64,000 bases of DNA from an uncultured Paracoccaceae bacterium (GCA_947493335.1 CANLQO010000001.1:1922001-1986000); one strand, 5' to 3'. Positions 1-9,032 are shown, counted from the stretch's first letter. Notes: generated from the sequence alone by a model not told the origin. Numbers and translations are program-made.

Positions 1-40
1 TCGCGAATGTGATGGTGTTTTCGAGCGTAACGATGGGCAT
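1..40 (-). CDS. 5' end of a divergent gene, function unknown (partial)
   Basis: Only the first 13 codons are in the window. Reading leftwards from an ATG at position 40 gives MPIVTLENTITFA with no stop. An AGGAAAG ribosome binding site lies five bases before the ATG, which is the main reason to believe the start. The opening loosely resembles the first beta strand of 2Fe-2S ferredoxin-type domains, but 13 residues cannot establish a family. The gene is read away from the HxlR-like regulator at 81, which suggests it may be that regulator's target. Confidence 0.5.
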   Translation of the reverse strand, partial: MPIVTLENTITFA

Positions 41-62
41 TTTGCTTTCCTGTTTCTATAAT
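34..62 (+). promoter_or_regulatory. candidate promoter of the HxlR-like regulator, overlapping the divergent start
   Basis: A perfect -10 hexamer TATAAT at 57-62 is preceded, 17 bases away, by TGGGCA at 34-39, which matches four of six bases of the -35 consensus. Transcription would start near 69, about 12 bases before the ATG at 81. The 40-base gap between the two divergent starts is very AT-rich compared with its surroundings, so promoters for both directions and any operator must overlap. Confidence 0.4.
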
Positions 63-80
63 TTATATATACTATACTTT

Positions 81-611
81 ATGGACATTGAGCTTCTTGT
101 CAAGTTAACAGAGCGGGCCTGGTGCCTGCCGATTGTCGCGCTCATGTATGACGGCACACCGGGGCGCCAGGCGCCGCTTTTGGCAAAATCCGGCGCAGGG
201 CGGACCGCCTTTGCCCAGAGCATGGCGCATCTGATCGACATTGGCCTTGTTGAGCGCAATCCGGGTCACGGCCACCCGCTGCGGCCTGAATTTCGACTGA
301 CACCACTGGGGCAAGCCATCGGGCCTATCGCCGCACGCATCATGTCATACGGCAAGATCGATCAGAGCGGACTGATCCGGCGCACATGGACCGTGCCTGT
401 GTTGACCGTCATTCGCCAGCCGCAACAGTTTTCGCAGATCAGCCGCAGCTTGGGACGGATCACCGACCGGGCGCTGTCGCAAAGCTTGCGGCAGATGGAG
501 GCACACGATTGGTTGACCCGCTCGGTTGACCCGCAAGCCTATCCGCCCCGACCGATCTATCGCGCTGCAAACCTTGGCCTGAAGATTGCAGAAGCCGTTC
601 GCTTGGGATGA
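81..611 (+). CDS. HxlR-like transcriptional regulator with two winged-helix repeats
   Basis: A 176-residue DNA-binding protein. Residues about 10-85 and 100-170 each look like a winged helix of the HxlR type: a W..P(I/V) opening helix, an F/L-rich recognition segment ending in a sL..Le pattern, then a charged wing and an LT..G or N.GL end. HxlR proteins normally have one such domain and act as dimers, so this looks like an internal duplication forming a single-chain pseudo-dimer. An in-frame ATG at 9 would add 24 hydrophobic residues but would overlap the divergent gene start; ATG at 81, just after the AT-rich promoter, is preferred. The likely target is the divergent gene at the left edge (inference). 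Confidence 0.75.
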   Translation: MDIELLVKLTERAWCLPIVALMYDGTPGRQAPLLAKSGAGRTAFAQSMAHLIDIGLVERNPGHGHPLRPEFRLTPLGQAIGPIAARIMSYGKIDQSGLIRRTWTVPVLTVIRQPQQFSQISRSLGRITDRALSQSLRQMEAHDWLTRSVDPQAYPPRPIYRAANLGLKIAEAVRLG

Positions 612-650
612 CGACTTGCACCGCCGCGGTTTGGCCCGCAGGTTACCCCC

Positions 651-1490
651 ATGAAAACCGAAATTGTCCTGCATGATGTCGCGACCGGGTCCGAAGCTGT
701 GGTTCACACCGCAGACACGCATATCGAGGCGCCCAATTGGTCGCCAAACGGAAAATTCCTGATCGTTAATAGCGCTGGCGCGATATTTCGCCTTGACCTT
801 GATGCACCTGCCACGCTGCGCAGGATCGACACCGGCCCGATCACGCATTGCAACAATGATCACGGGATTTCGCCAGACGGGAAAAGCCTGATGATTTCGG
901 ATAGTCCGGGGCGCGGCACCTCGCTGATTTATCGGATCCCGATCGGGGGCGGGACACCAGTGCAGGTCACACCGCGTGCGCCCAGCTACTGGCACGGCTG
1001 GTCCCCTGACGGCGGGCGCATCGCCTATACGGCCCGGCGCGGCGGCATTTTTCACATAGCGACCAGTGCTTTGGACGGCTCGGATGAGGTGATCCTAACG
1101 CATGGACCGGGCCACCGTGACGGCCCGGATTACACGCCCGATGGACATTGGATCTGGTTCAACTCGGATCACCATGGGCGCGGCGCAGATCTTTGGCGGA
1201 TGCGTCCCGACGGCACTGATCTGCAACAGATGAGTGATGATGATCGCGTGAACTGGTTTCCACACCCCAGCCCCGATGGCCGCATCATCCTGTACCTTGC
1301 TTATCCAGAAGGCACGACCGGCCACCCCGCGAACCTTGATGTCGAACTGCGCCTGATGGACGCCGCAGGTGGCAATATCCGCACAATCGCCCGGTTCAAC
1401 GGCGGTCAAGGCAGCATCAATGTGCCCTGTTGGGCACCCGACGGGCGGCGCTTTGCCTATGCCCGCTATCCGACGCCACCAGCGGCCTAA
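651..1490 (+). CDS. TolB-like beta-propeller protein, apparently cytoplasmic
   Basis: A 279-residue protein made almost wholly of PD40/WD40-like TolB repeats. Six copies of a (S/T/A)PDG or SPNG turn followed by a hydrophobic strand are visible, for example SPNGKFLIV, SPDGKSLMI, SPDGGRIAY, TPDGHWIWF, SPDGRIILY and APDGRRFAY. Unlike true TolB it has no signal peptide and no N-terminal alpha/beta domain, so it is not the Tol-Pal component, whose gene lies at the other end of the window. Such proteins bind ligands or protein partners; no substrate can be inferred. It begins 39 bases after the HxlR-like gene and may be co-transcribed. The start lacks a clear ribosome binding site. Confidence 0.8.
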   Translation: MKTEIVLHDVATGSEAVVHTADTHIEAPNWSPNGKFLIVNSAGAIFRLDLDAPATLRRIDTGPITHCNNDHGISPDGKSLMISDSPGRGTSLIYRIPIGGGTPVQVTPRAPSYWHGWSPDGGRIAYTARRGGIFHIATSALDGSDEVILTHGPGHRDGPDYTPDGHWIWFNSDHHGRGADLWRMRPDGTDLQQMSDDDRVNWFPHPSPDGRIILYLAYPEGTTGHPANLDVELRLMDAAGGNIRTIARFNGGQGSINVPCWAPDGRRFAYARYPTPPAA

Positions 1491-1560
1491 TGCCCCGTAT
1501 CCCCCTTGCACAGTCCAACATCCTGCCGCATCTAAGAGAGAAGCGACAAAGGGGATCGGC

Positions 1561-2682
1561 ATGGCGTTGCCAATGAAAGATCAAGCAAAGTACTGGGGCA
1601 TTGCCACGGCAGTTTTTCTGGTGGTGCTTTGGGCGCTGGGGGATGTGATCCTGCCCTTTGTCCTTGGCGGCGCAATCGCCTACTGCCTTGATCCCATCGC
1701 CGACCGGCTGGAAGAATGGGGCCTTTCGCGGGCCATCGCGGTCGCCGTGATAACGGTCGTCGCCCTGCTGATCTTTGTGGTTTTGGTGCTCTTGATCATT
1801 CCGACGCTTGTCACCCAAGGCTCTGCCCTCGTGGCTGCGGCCCCCGAATACCTCAAGCAATTGCGCGACTGGCTGATCGAACGGTTTCCCGAATTGATGG
1901 TCGAGGACAGCGCGATCCGCGTGCAGCTCAACAACATCGCTGCGTCCCTGCAAAGCCGGGGTGGCGAACTTTTAAGCACAGTCCTGTCCTCGTTCTCGGG
2001 TGTCTTGAACGTGGTCGTTCTGTTCCTGATCGTGCCCGTCGTGGCCGTCTATCTGCTGGTGGACTGGGACAATATGACAGCCAAGATCGATGCGCTTTTG
2101 CCGCGCGACCATGCCCCGGTTATTCGTGAATTGGCCAGCCAGATGGACGCCACGCTGGCCAGTTTCATCCGCGGCCAAGGCACGGTTTGTCTGATCCTTG
2201 GTGTGTTTTATGCAACTGCCCTGATGATCGCCGGTCTGAACTTTGGGATCGTGATCGGTGCGATTGCGGGGCTTGTCACCTTTATCCCTTACGTCGGCGC
2301 GATTGTCGGCGGGGCATTGGCGGTTGGGGTCGCGATTTTTCAGACCTGGACTGGGTCGGCAGCGGACCTTGCCAATGGCGTAGAGGGTGCCGTGGTTGGC
2401 GTGAACTGGTTCTACGTAATTGGCATCTACCTGATCTTTCAGGCCGGGCAATTCGTGGAAGGCAACATTCTGACGCCCAAGCTGGTCGGCACATCCGTGG
2501 GTCTGCATCCGGTGTGGCTATTGCTTGCCCTGTCGGTTTTTGGGGCGCTTTTTGGCTTTGTCGGGCTTCTGGTCGCTGTTCCGCTCGCGGCAATGATCGG
2601 TGTGCTCGTGCGCTTTGCAATCGGCCAGTACCAGCAAAGCACGCTTTACAAGGGTCAGGCGGGCAAGGACCCCGATGCCTGA
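1561..2682 (+). CDS. AI-2E family (PerM-like) membrane permease
   Basis: A 373-residue inner-membrane protein of the AI-2E exporter/PerM family. Two N-terminal membrane segments (about residues 12-55) are followed by a third segment near 65-90, a long extra-membrane stretch (about 90-140) and a C-terminal cluster containing the characteristic glycine-rich FIPYVGAIVGG and G..L.P.LVG..VGLHPVW motifs. Family members export small molecules or ions; the cargo here is unknown, and the autoinducer-2 label is historical. The frame is open from 1369, but the ATG at 1561 follows an AAAGGGG ribosome binding site and gives the usual length. The 3' end overlaps hdaA by 8 bases, so the two are translationally linked. 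Confidence 0.9.
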   Translation: MALPMKDQAKYWGIATAVFLVVLWALGDVILPFVLGGAIAYCLDPIADRLEEWGLSRAIAVAVITVVALLIFVVLVLLIIPTLVTQGSALVAAAPEYLKQLRDWLIERFPELMVEDSAIRVQLNNIAASLQSRGGELLSTVLSSFSGVLNVVVLFLIVPVVAVYLLVDWDNMTAKIDALLPRDHAPVIRELASQMDATLASFIRGQGTVCLILGVFYATALMIAGLNFGIVIGAIAGLVTFIPYVGAIVGGALAVGVAIFQTWTGSAADLANGVEGAVVGVNWFYVIGIYLIFQAGQFVEGNILTPKLVGTSVGLHPVWLLLALSVFGALFGFVGLLVAVPLAAMIGVLVRFAIGQYQQSTLYKGQAGKDPDA

Positions 2683-3340
2683 ACAACTTATTTTCGACTG
2701 GCCCACGGGCGTGGCCCTTGGGCCATCGGATTTCTTTGTTTCTGCTGCAAATGCCCAAGCCTTTGCAATGATTGAAACGCCCCAGAACTGGCCAGAGGGC
2801 AAACTATGCCTCGTGGGTCCGGCAGGCGCCGGCAAGAGCCATCTGGCGCGGGTCTTGGCCGGCGCAACCGGTGCACAGATTATCGCCGCAGATGCGCTAG
2901 AGACACCTCACCCCAACACACCCGTTGTGGTCGAGGATATGGAATCATTGCCGCGCGCTGCCGAAGAAACCTTGTTTCATCTGCACAACAACTTGCGCGC
3001 CGCGCGCCTGCCGCTTTTGCTGACGGCGCAAACCCCGCCCAGCCGTTGGGACATCGCCCTGCCCGATCTGGCAAGCCGGATGCAGGCCACAACGCCTGTG
3101 GCAATTGCCGATCCTGATGATGCGCTTTTGCAGGCGCTTATCATGAAGCTTTTCGCCGACCGCCAGATCATGCCGCCGCCCGCCGTGGTCGACTACCTGA
3201 GCCTCCGGATTGAGCGGTCGTTTCAGGCGGCCAGCGACATCGTGTCCCGGCTTGATGACGAAGCCTTGCGCCGCAAAAAGCCGATCACCCGAAAACTGGC
3301 GGCCGAACTGCTGGACAAAGCCCCCCCCGACGCGGGATAA
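2675..3340 (+). CDS. hdaA: HdaA, DnaA-inactivating ATPase homologue
   Basis: A 221-residue DnaA-related protein. In alphaproteobacteria HdaA works with the replicative clamp to stimulate ATP hydrolysis by DnaA and prevent re-initiation. The N-terminus carries EQLIFDW, a plausible clamp-binding motif like the QL-type peptide of Hda. A P-loop GPAGAGKS follows at residues 48-55, then VVEDME in the Walker B position and a C-terminal helical part comparable to DnaA domain III. The DNA-binding domain IV of DnaA is absent, as expected. The ATG at 2675 lies within the end of the permease gene; an upstream in-frame start would overlap that gene by more than 80 bases and displace the clamp motif from the N-terminus. 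Confidence 0.88.
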   Translation: MPEQLIFDWPTGVALGPSDFFVSAANAQAFAMIETPQNWPEGKLCLVGPAGAGKSHLARVLAGATGAQIIAADALETPHPNTPVVVEDMESLPRAAEETLFHLHNNLRAARLPLLLTAQTPPSRWDIALPDLASRMQATTPVAIADPDDALLQALIMKLFADRQIMPPPAVVDYLSLRIERSFQAASDIVSRLDDEALRRKKPITRKLAAELLDKAPPDAG

Positions 3341-3379
3341 TGTCATGAAACTGCAATGGTTTGCAGTGAAGAAAGCCCG

Positions 3380-5566
3380 ATGATGCAAGCAGATTTCCTC
3401 AAGGGGACGGCGCCCGCCCCCGTCGAACTTGATATTGATGTGACCACACCCGCCCGCTACGTGAACCGGGAACTCAGCTGGCTGCGGTTCAATTGGCGCG
3501 TGCTGGAAGAAGCGGAAAACCCGCGTGTCCCGCTCCTGGAACGGCTGCGGTTCCTGTCGATCTCCGCTACCAATCTGGATGAATTCTATACGGTCCGCGT
3601 CGCGGGCCTGCGTGAACTCGCACATGAAGGCAATACGATGCCGGGTCTGGACGGGCGCACGCCTGCCGAACAGCTTGTGCTGATCGACGAAAACGCCCGC
3701 GCACTTTTGGCGCGACAACAGGTGGTCTTTCGCGAACTTGCCAGCGAAATGGATGCCTCTGGCATTGCAATTCTGCGCGGGCACGAGGTGACAGAGGACG
3801 ATCTGACTTACCTTGACGACGTGTTTCTCGATCGCGTTTTCCCGGTCCTGTCGCCGCTTGCAATTGACCCTGCCCACCCGTTTCCATTCCTGCCCAACGA
3901 AGGCTTTGCGCTGGCGCTGCAACTGGAACGGACAAAGGACAAACGCGCCCTGCGCGCGCTCTTGCCGGTACCAGGCCAAATCGATCGGTTTGTGCGGTTG
4001 CCGGGCGCGGAAAAGGCCCGGTTCCTGCCACTGGAAGAGCTTCTGCTGCTTTACGTCGGGCGGCTCTACCCCGGCCACAAAGTCAAAGGGCAATGTGCCT
4101 TTAAAGTGCTGCGCGACAGCGATCTGGAAGTCGAGGACGAAGCCGAGGACCTCGTGCGCGAGTTTGAAACGGCGCTGAAACGGCGGCGGCGCGGCGAGGT
4201 TGTCCGCCTGAAAATCAGTGAAAACGCGCCATCGGGGCTGCGCAATATGATCATGCGGGAATTGCGCGTAACCGAGGATGAAGTGGTTGAGGTCGATGGC
4301 CTGATCGGCATCGCTGACCTGAGCGAGCTGGTTTTGGATGAACGCCCCGATCTCCTTTGGTCGCCGTTCAGTCCACGCGTGCCCGAACGGGTGCAAGATC
4401 ACGAAGGCGATATGTTTGCAGCGATCCGCCAGAAGGACATGCTGCTGCACCATCCTTATGAAACGTTCGATATGGTCATCCGGTTTCTGGCCCAAGCGGC
4501 CCGCGACCCTGACGTCGTTGCCATCAAACAGACGCTTTACCGGACCTCCAAACGCTCTCCCATTGTCGAGGCGCTGTGCGAGGCCGCCGAGGACGGAAAG
4601 TCCGTCACCGCGTTGGTCGAACTCAAGGCCCGGTTTGATGAGGCCGCCAATATCCGCCAGTCACGCAGGCTCGAACGGGCTGGCGCGCATGTGGTCTACG
4701 GGTTTCTCAACTACAAGACCCACGCCAAGATCAGCACAGTGGTCCGCCGCGAAGGTGACAAGCTGGTCACCTACACCCACTATGGCACCGGAAATTACCA
4801 CCCGATTACCGCCAAGGTTTATACGGACCTGAGCTTTTTCACATGTGACGCCGCCCTTGGTCGCGATGCGACGAAAGTGTTCAACTACCTGTCGGGCTAT
4901 GCCCAGCCCGATGCGCTGGAAAACCTCAACATCGCGCCGCTGACGCTCAAATCGACCCTGCTGGAACGGATCGCGGAAGAGGCTGCCAATGCCGGAAAGG
5001 GCAAACCAGCGGTGATCTGGGCCAAGATGAACAGTCTGATCGAAGAAGACGTGATCGACGCGCTTTACGCCGCCTCTCAGGCCGGGGTGAAAATTGATCT
5101 GGTGATCCGTGGCATTTGCGGGCTGAGACCGGGGGTCAAGGGGCTGTCCGAGAATATCCGCGTCAAATCCATCGTTGGCCGGTTTCTGGAACATTCCCGC
5201 ATTGTCTGCTTTGGCAACGGCAGCAAACTGCCCAGCAAAAAGGCGCGGGTCTATATTTCTTCTGCCGATTGGATGGGCCGCAACCTCAACCGGCGGGTTG
5301 AGACGCTGATCGAGATTACCAACGCCACGGTCAAGGCCCAGATCGTCAGCCAGATCATGGCCGCCAACATGGCCGATGTGGCCCAAAGCTGGGTCATGAA
5401 GGCTGATGGCACGTTCGACCGCGCCACCGTGCCTGATGGTGCCTTTGCCTTTAACTGCCACCGGTTCTTTATGGAGAACCCCTCCCTCTCGGGGCGTGGG
5501 TCGGCCGGGGCCTCGGACGTGCCCAAACTGACCCACACAGAAGAAGAACCGCCAGCCGCGAATTGA
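3380..5566 (+). CDS. ppk: polyphosphate kinase 1
   Basis: A 728-residue enzyme that reversibly transfers the gamma phosphate of ATP to inorganic polyphosphate. The four-part Ppk1 architecture is visible: the N-terminal helical domain beginning YVNRELSWLRFNWRVLEEA, a head domain, and two phospholipase-D-like C-terminal domains. His448 (THAKIS) and His467 (THYGTGNYH) are 19 residues apart, as are the autophosphorylated His435 and its partner His454 of the Escherichia coli enzyme. The C-terminal half keeps VRGICGLRPG and SSADWMGRN. ATG at 3380 follows a GAAGAAAG stretch; ATG at 3356 would add eight residues. ppx follows directly, giving a synthesis and degradation pair. Confidence 0.96.
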   Translation: MMQADFLKGTAPAPVELDIDVTTPARYVNRELSWLRFNWRVLEEAENPRVPLLERLRFLSISATNLDEFYTVRVAGLRELAHEGNTMPGLDGRTPAEQLVLIDENARALLARQQVVFRELASEMDASGIAILRGHEVTEDDLTYLDDVFLDRVFPVLSPLAIDPAHPFPFLPNEGFALALQLERTKDKRALRALLPVPGQIDRFVRLPGAEKARFLPLEELLLLYVGRLYPGHKVKGQCAFKVLRDSDLEVEDEAEDLVREFETALKRRRRGEVVRLKISENAPSGLRNMIMRELRVTEDEVVEVDGLIGIADLSELVLDERPDLLWSPFSPRVPERVQDHEGDMFAAIRQKDMLLHHPYETFDMVIRFLAQAARDPDVVAIKQTLYRTSKRSPIVEALCEAAEDGKSVTALVELKARFDEAANIRQSRRLERAGAHVVYGFLNYKTHAKISTVVRREGDKLVTYTHYGTGNYHPITAKVYTDLSFFTCDAALGRDATKVFNYLSGYAQPDALENLNIAPLTLKSTLLERIAEEAANAGKGKPAVIWAKMNSLIEEDVIDALYAASQAGVKIDLVIRGICGLRPGVKGLSENIRVKSIVGRFLEHSRIVCFGNGSKLPSKKARVYISSADWMGRNLNRRVETLIEITNATVKAQIVSQIMAANMADVAQSWVMKADGTFDRATVPDGAFAFNCHRFFMENPSLSGRGSAGASDVPKLTHTEEEPPAAN

Positions 5567-5619
5567 TTGACGCTGCGCAGTCCATCGGCCAAAGTTGCGC
5601 GCAGATCATCGGGGGACAG

Positions 5620-7185
5620 ATGCCAGATACGACAGATCCCGGCCCCATTGACTGGGGCCCCTTTGGCCGTCCGCTGTTTGATGATCCATCAAGTCGCAAG
5701 CTCAGCCGCGTGGGTGTCATCGACGTCGGGTCAAACTCTGTCCGACTGGTGGTGTTTGATGGCGCGGCCCGGTCGCCAGCTTATTTCTATAACGAAAAGA
5801 TCATGGCGAGCCTCGGTGCGGGCCTGTCAGAAACCGGGATTCTCAATCCAGAGGGTCGGATACGGGCGCTTAACGCCATCCGGCGCTTTGCAGCCCTTGC
5901 CGACGGCATGGGGATCACGCCGCTGACTGCCGTGGCCACGGCCGCCGTGCGCGAGGCACGAGACGGGCTTGATTTTCGGGCCGAAGTTGAGCGCGAGACG
6001 GGCATCAAGCTTTGGATTATCGACGGCGAAGAAGAGGCACGGCTTTCTGCGCAGGGTGTGTTGCTGGGCTGGCCGGGGTCCTACGGTCTTGTCTGCGACA
6101 TTGGCGGGTCAAGCATGGAACTGGCCAATCTGGCCGAGGGCCGTGTCGGACGACGGGTCACATCGCCTTTGGGGCCCCTGAAACTCCGTGAAATCAAGGG
6201 CGGCAAAAAGGCCGTAAAGGCGCATATCAAGGCCATCATCAAGGATCTGCATGACCGCATGGGCAATGAAACCGGCAAGCGGCTGTTTCTGGTCGGCGGC
6301 TCCTGGCGCGCGATTGCCCGTGTGGACATGGACCGCCGTTCTTATCCGCTTACCGTCTTGCACGAATACCGCATGACCGCGCGACGCATCGGCAATACCG
6401 TGCAATACATCGGGGACAGTGACCTGACCGAATTGCGCAATCGCTGCGGCATTTCCGAGCAACGTATGTCGCTGGTGCCGCTGGCGTCACTCGTGCTCAA
6501 AGAGCTGGTGCGCACCTTTAAACCGAAAGATGTGACCGTGTCGTCCTACGGTATCCGCGAAGGAATGCTTTATGAGCAAATGCCGCAAGCCCTGCGCGAA
6601 CGTGATCCGCTGATCGAAGCTTGCCGCTTTGCCGAAAGCAAGGACGCGCGGATGCCCGGTTTTGGCCGCCAGCTATATCACTTTGTCATGCCGCTGTTTC
6701 CACGGGCGGGCTGGCAACGCAAACGGATCATCCGGGCTGCTTGCCTGTTGCATGATGTCTCGTGGCGCGGGCATCCCGACTATCGACACGAAGTCGCCTT
6801 TGATAATGTGACCCGTGCCAATCTGGGCGGCCTCAAACATGCCGAACGCGTGATGTTGGGGCTCGCGTTGATGACGCGTTACACCAACAAGAACTTTGGC
6901 ACCCACATGGACCCCTACTTCACCCTGCTCAGCCCCGAGCAGCGGCGCGAGGCGGAAATTCTGGGCCGTGCCATGCGGTTTGGGGCAATGTTGTGGATGG
7001 TCGGTGACAATCCGCCGGGCGAAATCAGGTGGAAACCAAAGTCGCGAGAGCTGAAACTGATGCTCGACCCTGCAGCCAAACCGCTATTTGGTGAGGTGGC
7101 AGAGGCCCGGTTGAACAGTCTTGCATCGGCTTTGGATGCCACCGTCAGCGTCAAGCACAAGCGCGTGGCAAAGGCCAAAGACTAG
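5620..7185 (+). CDS. ppx: exopolyphosphatase, Ppx/GppA family
   Basis: A 521-residue member of the ASKHA-fold Ppx/GppA family, which removes phosphates from polyphosphate ends or from pppGpp. The two phosphate-binding loops are clear: GVIDVGSNSVRLVVFDG near the N-terminus and CDIGGSSMEL about 120 residues later. The C-terminal part contains the HD-like LLHDVSWRGHPDYRHE. ATG at 5620 follows GGGGGACAG; a TTG at 5563 overlapping the ppk stop would add 19 residues. Polyphosphatase is favoured over guanosine-pentaphosphatase only by its place after ppk. The stop overlaps, tail to tail, the stop of the LuxR-type gene on the other strand. Confidence 0.93.
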   Translation: MPDTTDPGPIDWGPFGRPLFDDPSSRKLSRVGVIDVGSNSVRLVVFDGAARSPAYFYNEKIMASLGAGLSETGILNPEGRIRALNAIRRFAALADGMGITPLTAVATAAVREARDGLDFRAEVERETGIKLWIIDGEEEARLSAQGVLLGWPGSYGLVCDIGGSSMELANLAEGRVGRRVTSPLGPLKLREIKGGKKAVKAHIKAIIKDLHDRMGNETGKRLFLVGGSWRAIARVDMDRRSYPLTVLHEYRMTARRIGNTVQYIGDSDLTELRNRCGISEQRMSLVPLASLVLKELVRTFKPKDVTVSSYGIREGMLYEQMPQALRERDPLIEACRFAESKDARMPGFGRQLYHFVMPLFPRAGWQRKRIIRAACLLHDVSWRGHPDYRHEVAFDNVTRANLGGLKHAERVMLGLALMTRYTNKNFGTHMDPYFTLLSPEQRREAEILGRAMRFGAMLWMVGDNPPGEIRWKPKSRELKLMLDPAAKPLFGEVAEARLNSLASALDATVSVKHKRVAKAKD

Positions 7186-8369
7186 CCGGGTTCGGCGTAC
7201 ATTGCCCCCACGGCGCGGAAAACCGAGAGCACATCGGCCAGATCGCGCGTGCTTTTGACACCGACCTTTTCGTGGACTGCGTGGACCTGATTGCGAATGG
7301 TCTTTTCGGATTTCCCCATCTCGTGGGCCAATTGTTGCGGGGTTTGTCCCGCCAAAAGACCCCGGCACACATCCGCCTCGCGCTGGGTCAGCCCATAGGC
7401 GTCCCGCAGCAACTGGGCAGAGATCGCACCGGTGGGCCGCGCCCCGATCAACACGGCAAACAGATTCTGCCCCGCGAAGATGCGTTGATCCACGGGGCTT
7501 TCGAAGGACAAAGCCGGTCGGTAGGGGCAGACACACATGGCGATTTGCGCGTCCCCTGCATCGACCTGAAAGGCGTGTGGTCCGCCATCGGCCTCCGCCG
7601 CGCGGATCGCCTTGGTCAGCAGCGCGGTTTTGTCTGAACTGCCAAGAAGCAACTGCCCTGCCCCGCTTTGCCCGATAACCTCGCCCGCATCCAAAAGCCG
7701 CTGCCCCAGCGCATTCGCGACTTGCAATTGCCCATCGCGGGTCATCACCACCAATGGCAGTGCAATCGCGTCAACGAAGCCCGCATAGGTCTCTGCCGCT
7801 TCGCGTGCCAGTGTAAGCGTGCGTGCCAATTGCGCCGCGCGGATCATGTGCGGCGTGATCAGCGTGATCAGCGCGGCCACGTTTTCATGGTCTTTCGGCG
7901 TCGGATCAAAGTCGTTTTCCACCACCATGATCGCGGCGCGACGCCCGCCCGAGATCGAATAATGCGCACCAGTCCAATGTCCCGCGCCGATGGGCTTCAT
8001 CGTTTGTTTGTAACCTTCAAAGTTACGAAACTCATCTTCGGAAAATATCTGGCGGGTGCTGTAAAGGGTTCCCAATTCCAGCGGTTGCCGCTTAAAAAGC
8101 AAGTCATTGAGATCATTGGGCTGCTCGACCTCTTCAGCCTCGACATCTTCCATTAGTGCAGCGATGTCTTCGCTTTGGTCGACGTCATCCAACGTCGGCA
8201 CATGGGATGACACCCAACGCGCGTCCTCAAATGTCACAACGGCAGAGACATGTCCCGGACACAGTTCGATCAGCCGCGTGGTCAGGCTGGACCACTGGTG
8301 TTTCTCAAAAGCAGCATCATAGACAAGGCCAATCAGCGCGCTGGCAGTTTCAGTATCAATCGTTTTCAA
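7182..8369 (-). CDS. LuxR-family regulator with PAS-like region
   Basis: A 395-residue regulator. The C-terminal 65 residues form a typical LuxR/NarL helix-turn-helix, LTQREADVCRGLLAGQTPQQ then KSEKTIRNQVHAVHEKVGV. A segment around residue 195 (LVVMTRDGQLQVANALGQRLL) resembles a PAS domain. The N-terminal 180 residues match no family I recognise and are not an obvious acyl-homoserine-lactone-binding domain. The start codon is TTG: the sequence before it gives GGGACAAAGAA, and no in-frame ATG lies close downstream. It is transcribed alone towards ppx and its stop overlaps the ppx stop by four bases. No signal or target can be named. Confidence 0.85.
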   Translation of the reverse strand: MKTIDTETASALIGLVYDAAFEKHQWSSLTTRLIELCPGHVSAVVTFEDARWVSSHVPTLDDVDQSEDIAALMEDVEAEEVEQPNDLNDLLFKRQPLELGTLYSTRQIFSEDEFRNFEGYKQTMKPIGAGHWTGAHYSISGGRRAAIMVVENDFDPTPKDHENVAALITLITPHMIRAAQLARTLTLAREAAETYAGFVDAIALPLVVMTRDGQLQVANALGQRLLDAGEVIGQSGAGQLLLGSSDKTALLTKAIRAAEADGGPHAFQVDAGDAQIAMCVCPYRPALSFESPVDQRIFAGQNLFAVLIGARPTGAISAQLLRDAYGLTQREADVCRGLLAGQTPQQLAHEMGKSEKTIRNQVHAVHEKVGVKSTRDLADVLSVFRAVGAMYAEPG

Positions 8370-8624
8370 ATTCTTTGTCCCGTCCCAAGGCTAGCGGTGT
8401 TGTGACGTCCGCGTCAACGCCCATGGCACCTCTGCACGGCAATGCCGTTTCGCACCAACGGGCGAAGCACGTGCCCTGCCGCCCCATTAAGAGTCTTTGA
8501 AAACATCGCTTTCCCCAATCAAACCGTCACAAAGCCCTTCTCGCTTTGCGTCCGAACAGATTGGATGAAATCGCTTGCAGCGTCCTAGGGTAATTTTACC
8601 TAAATCTGGAAATTCAGCGCCCGC

Positions 8625-8975
8625 TTAAAGCTCTATCTCTTCGCCGGGTTCAAATTCCGGCGCTTCGGGGCGGCGTCGAATGATGATATCGCCGTTGGGC
8701 AGGATCTCGGGCGGGTCATAGTTACGGATGTCGTCGATCTGGCTCATCAATTCGGCCAGCGCCGGACCCATTTCATCGGCCAGAAGCTTCATCGCCGGTC
8801 CAACCTCATCCGCGAAATCTTCCAACTCGCGCAGCGCCGGTTCCATTTCGGTCATCAGGCCACGCAGTAACAGCTTTGCGCCTTCTTCCATCAAATCAAA
8901 GCCTTCTTCGGTCTCCTGCGCAGCAGCAGGAAGAGCGGAAAGCGACAGAGCAAGGGCAAGGGCGATGTGTTTCAT
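8625..8975 (-). CDS. conserved secreted acidic protein, function unknown
   Basis: A 116-residue protein with a clear signal peptide (MKHIALALALSLSALPAAAQ, cleavage after AAA or AQ). The mature part is strongly acidic and largely helical, with repeated E(M/V)GPA(L/M) units near residues 40-75, and ends in PPEILPNGDIIIRRRP followed by an acidic tail. I recall small proteins of this type in Rhodobacterales, sometimes mislabelled as ATPases; there is no P-loop. ATG at 8975 is chosen because the upstream in-frame start adds residues that spoil the signal peptide. It is the last gene of a minus-strand run starting near 11790. Confidence 0.8.
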   Translation of the reverse strand: MKHIALALALSLSALPAAAQETEEGFDLMEEGAKLLLRGLMTEMEPALRELEDFADEVGPAMKLLADEMGPALAELMSQIDDIRNYDPPEILPNGDIIIRRRPEAPEFEPGEEIEL

Positions 8976-9032
8976 GGACCCAATATAGGCACTCACTGCG
9001 ATTCCCCAAAGGCAAGATCGGGCGTTGCGGCC

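Noticed and set aside
2945-4495. 516-codon open frame opposite hdaA and ppk
   Set aside because: It spans two genes and their boundary, with no start signal and no family likeness.
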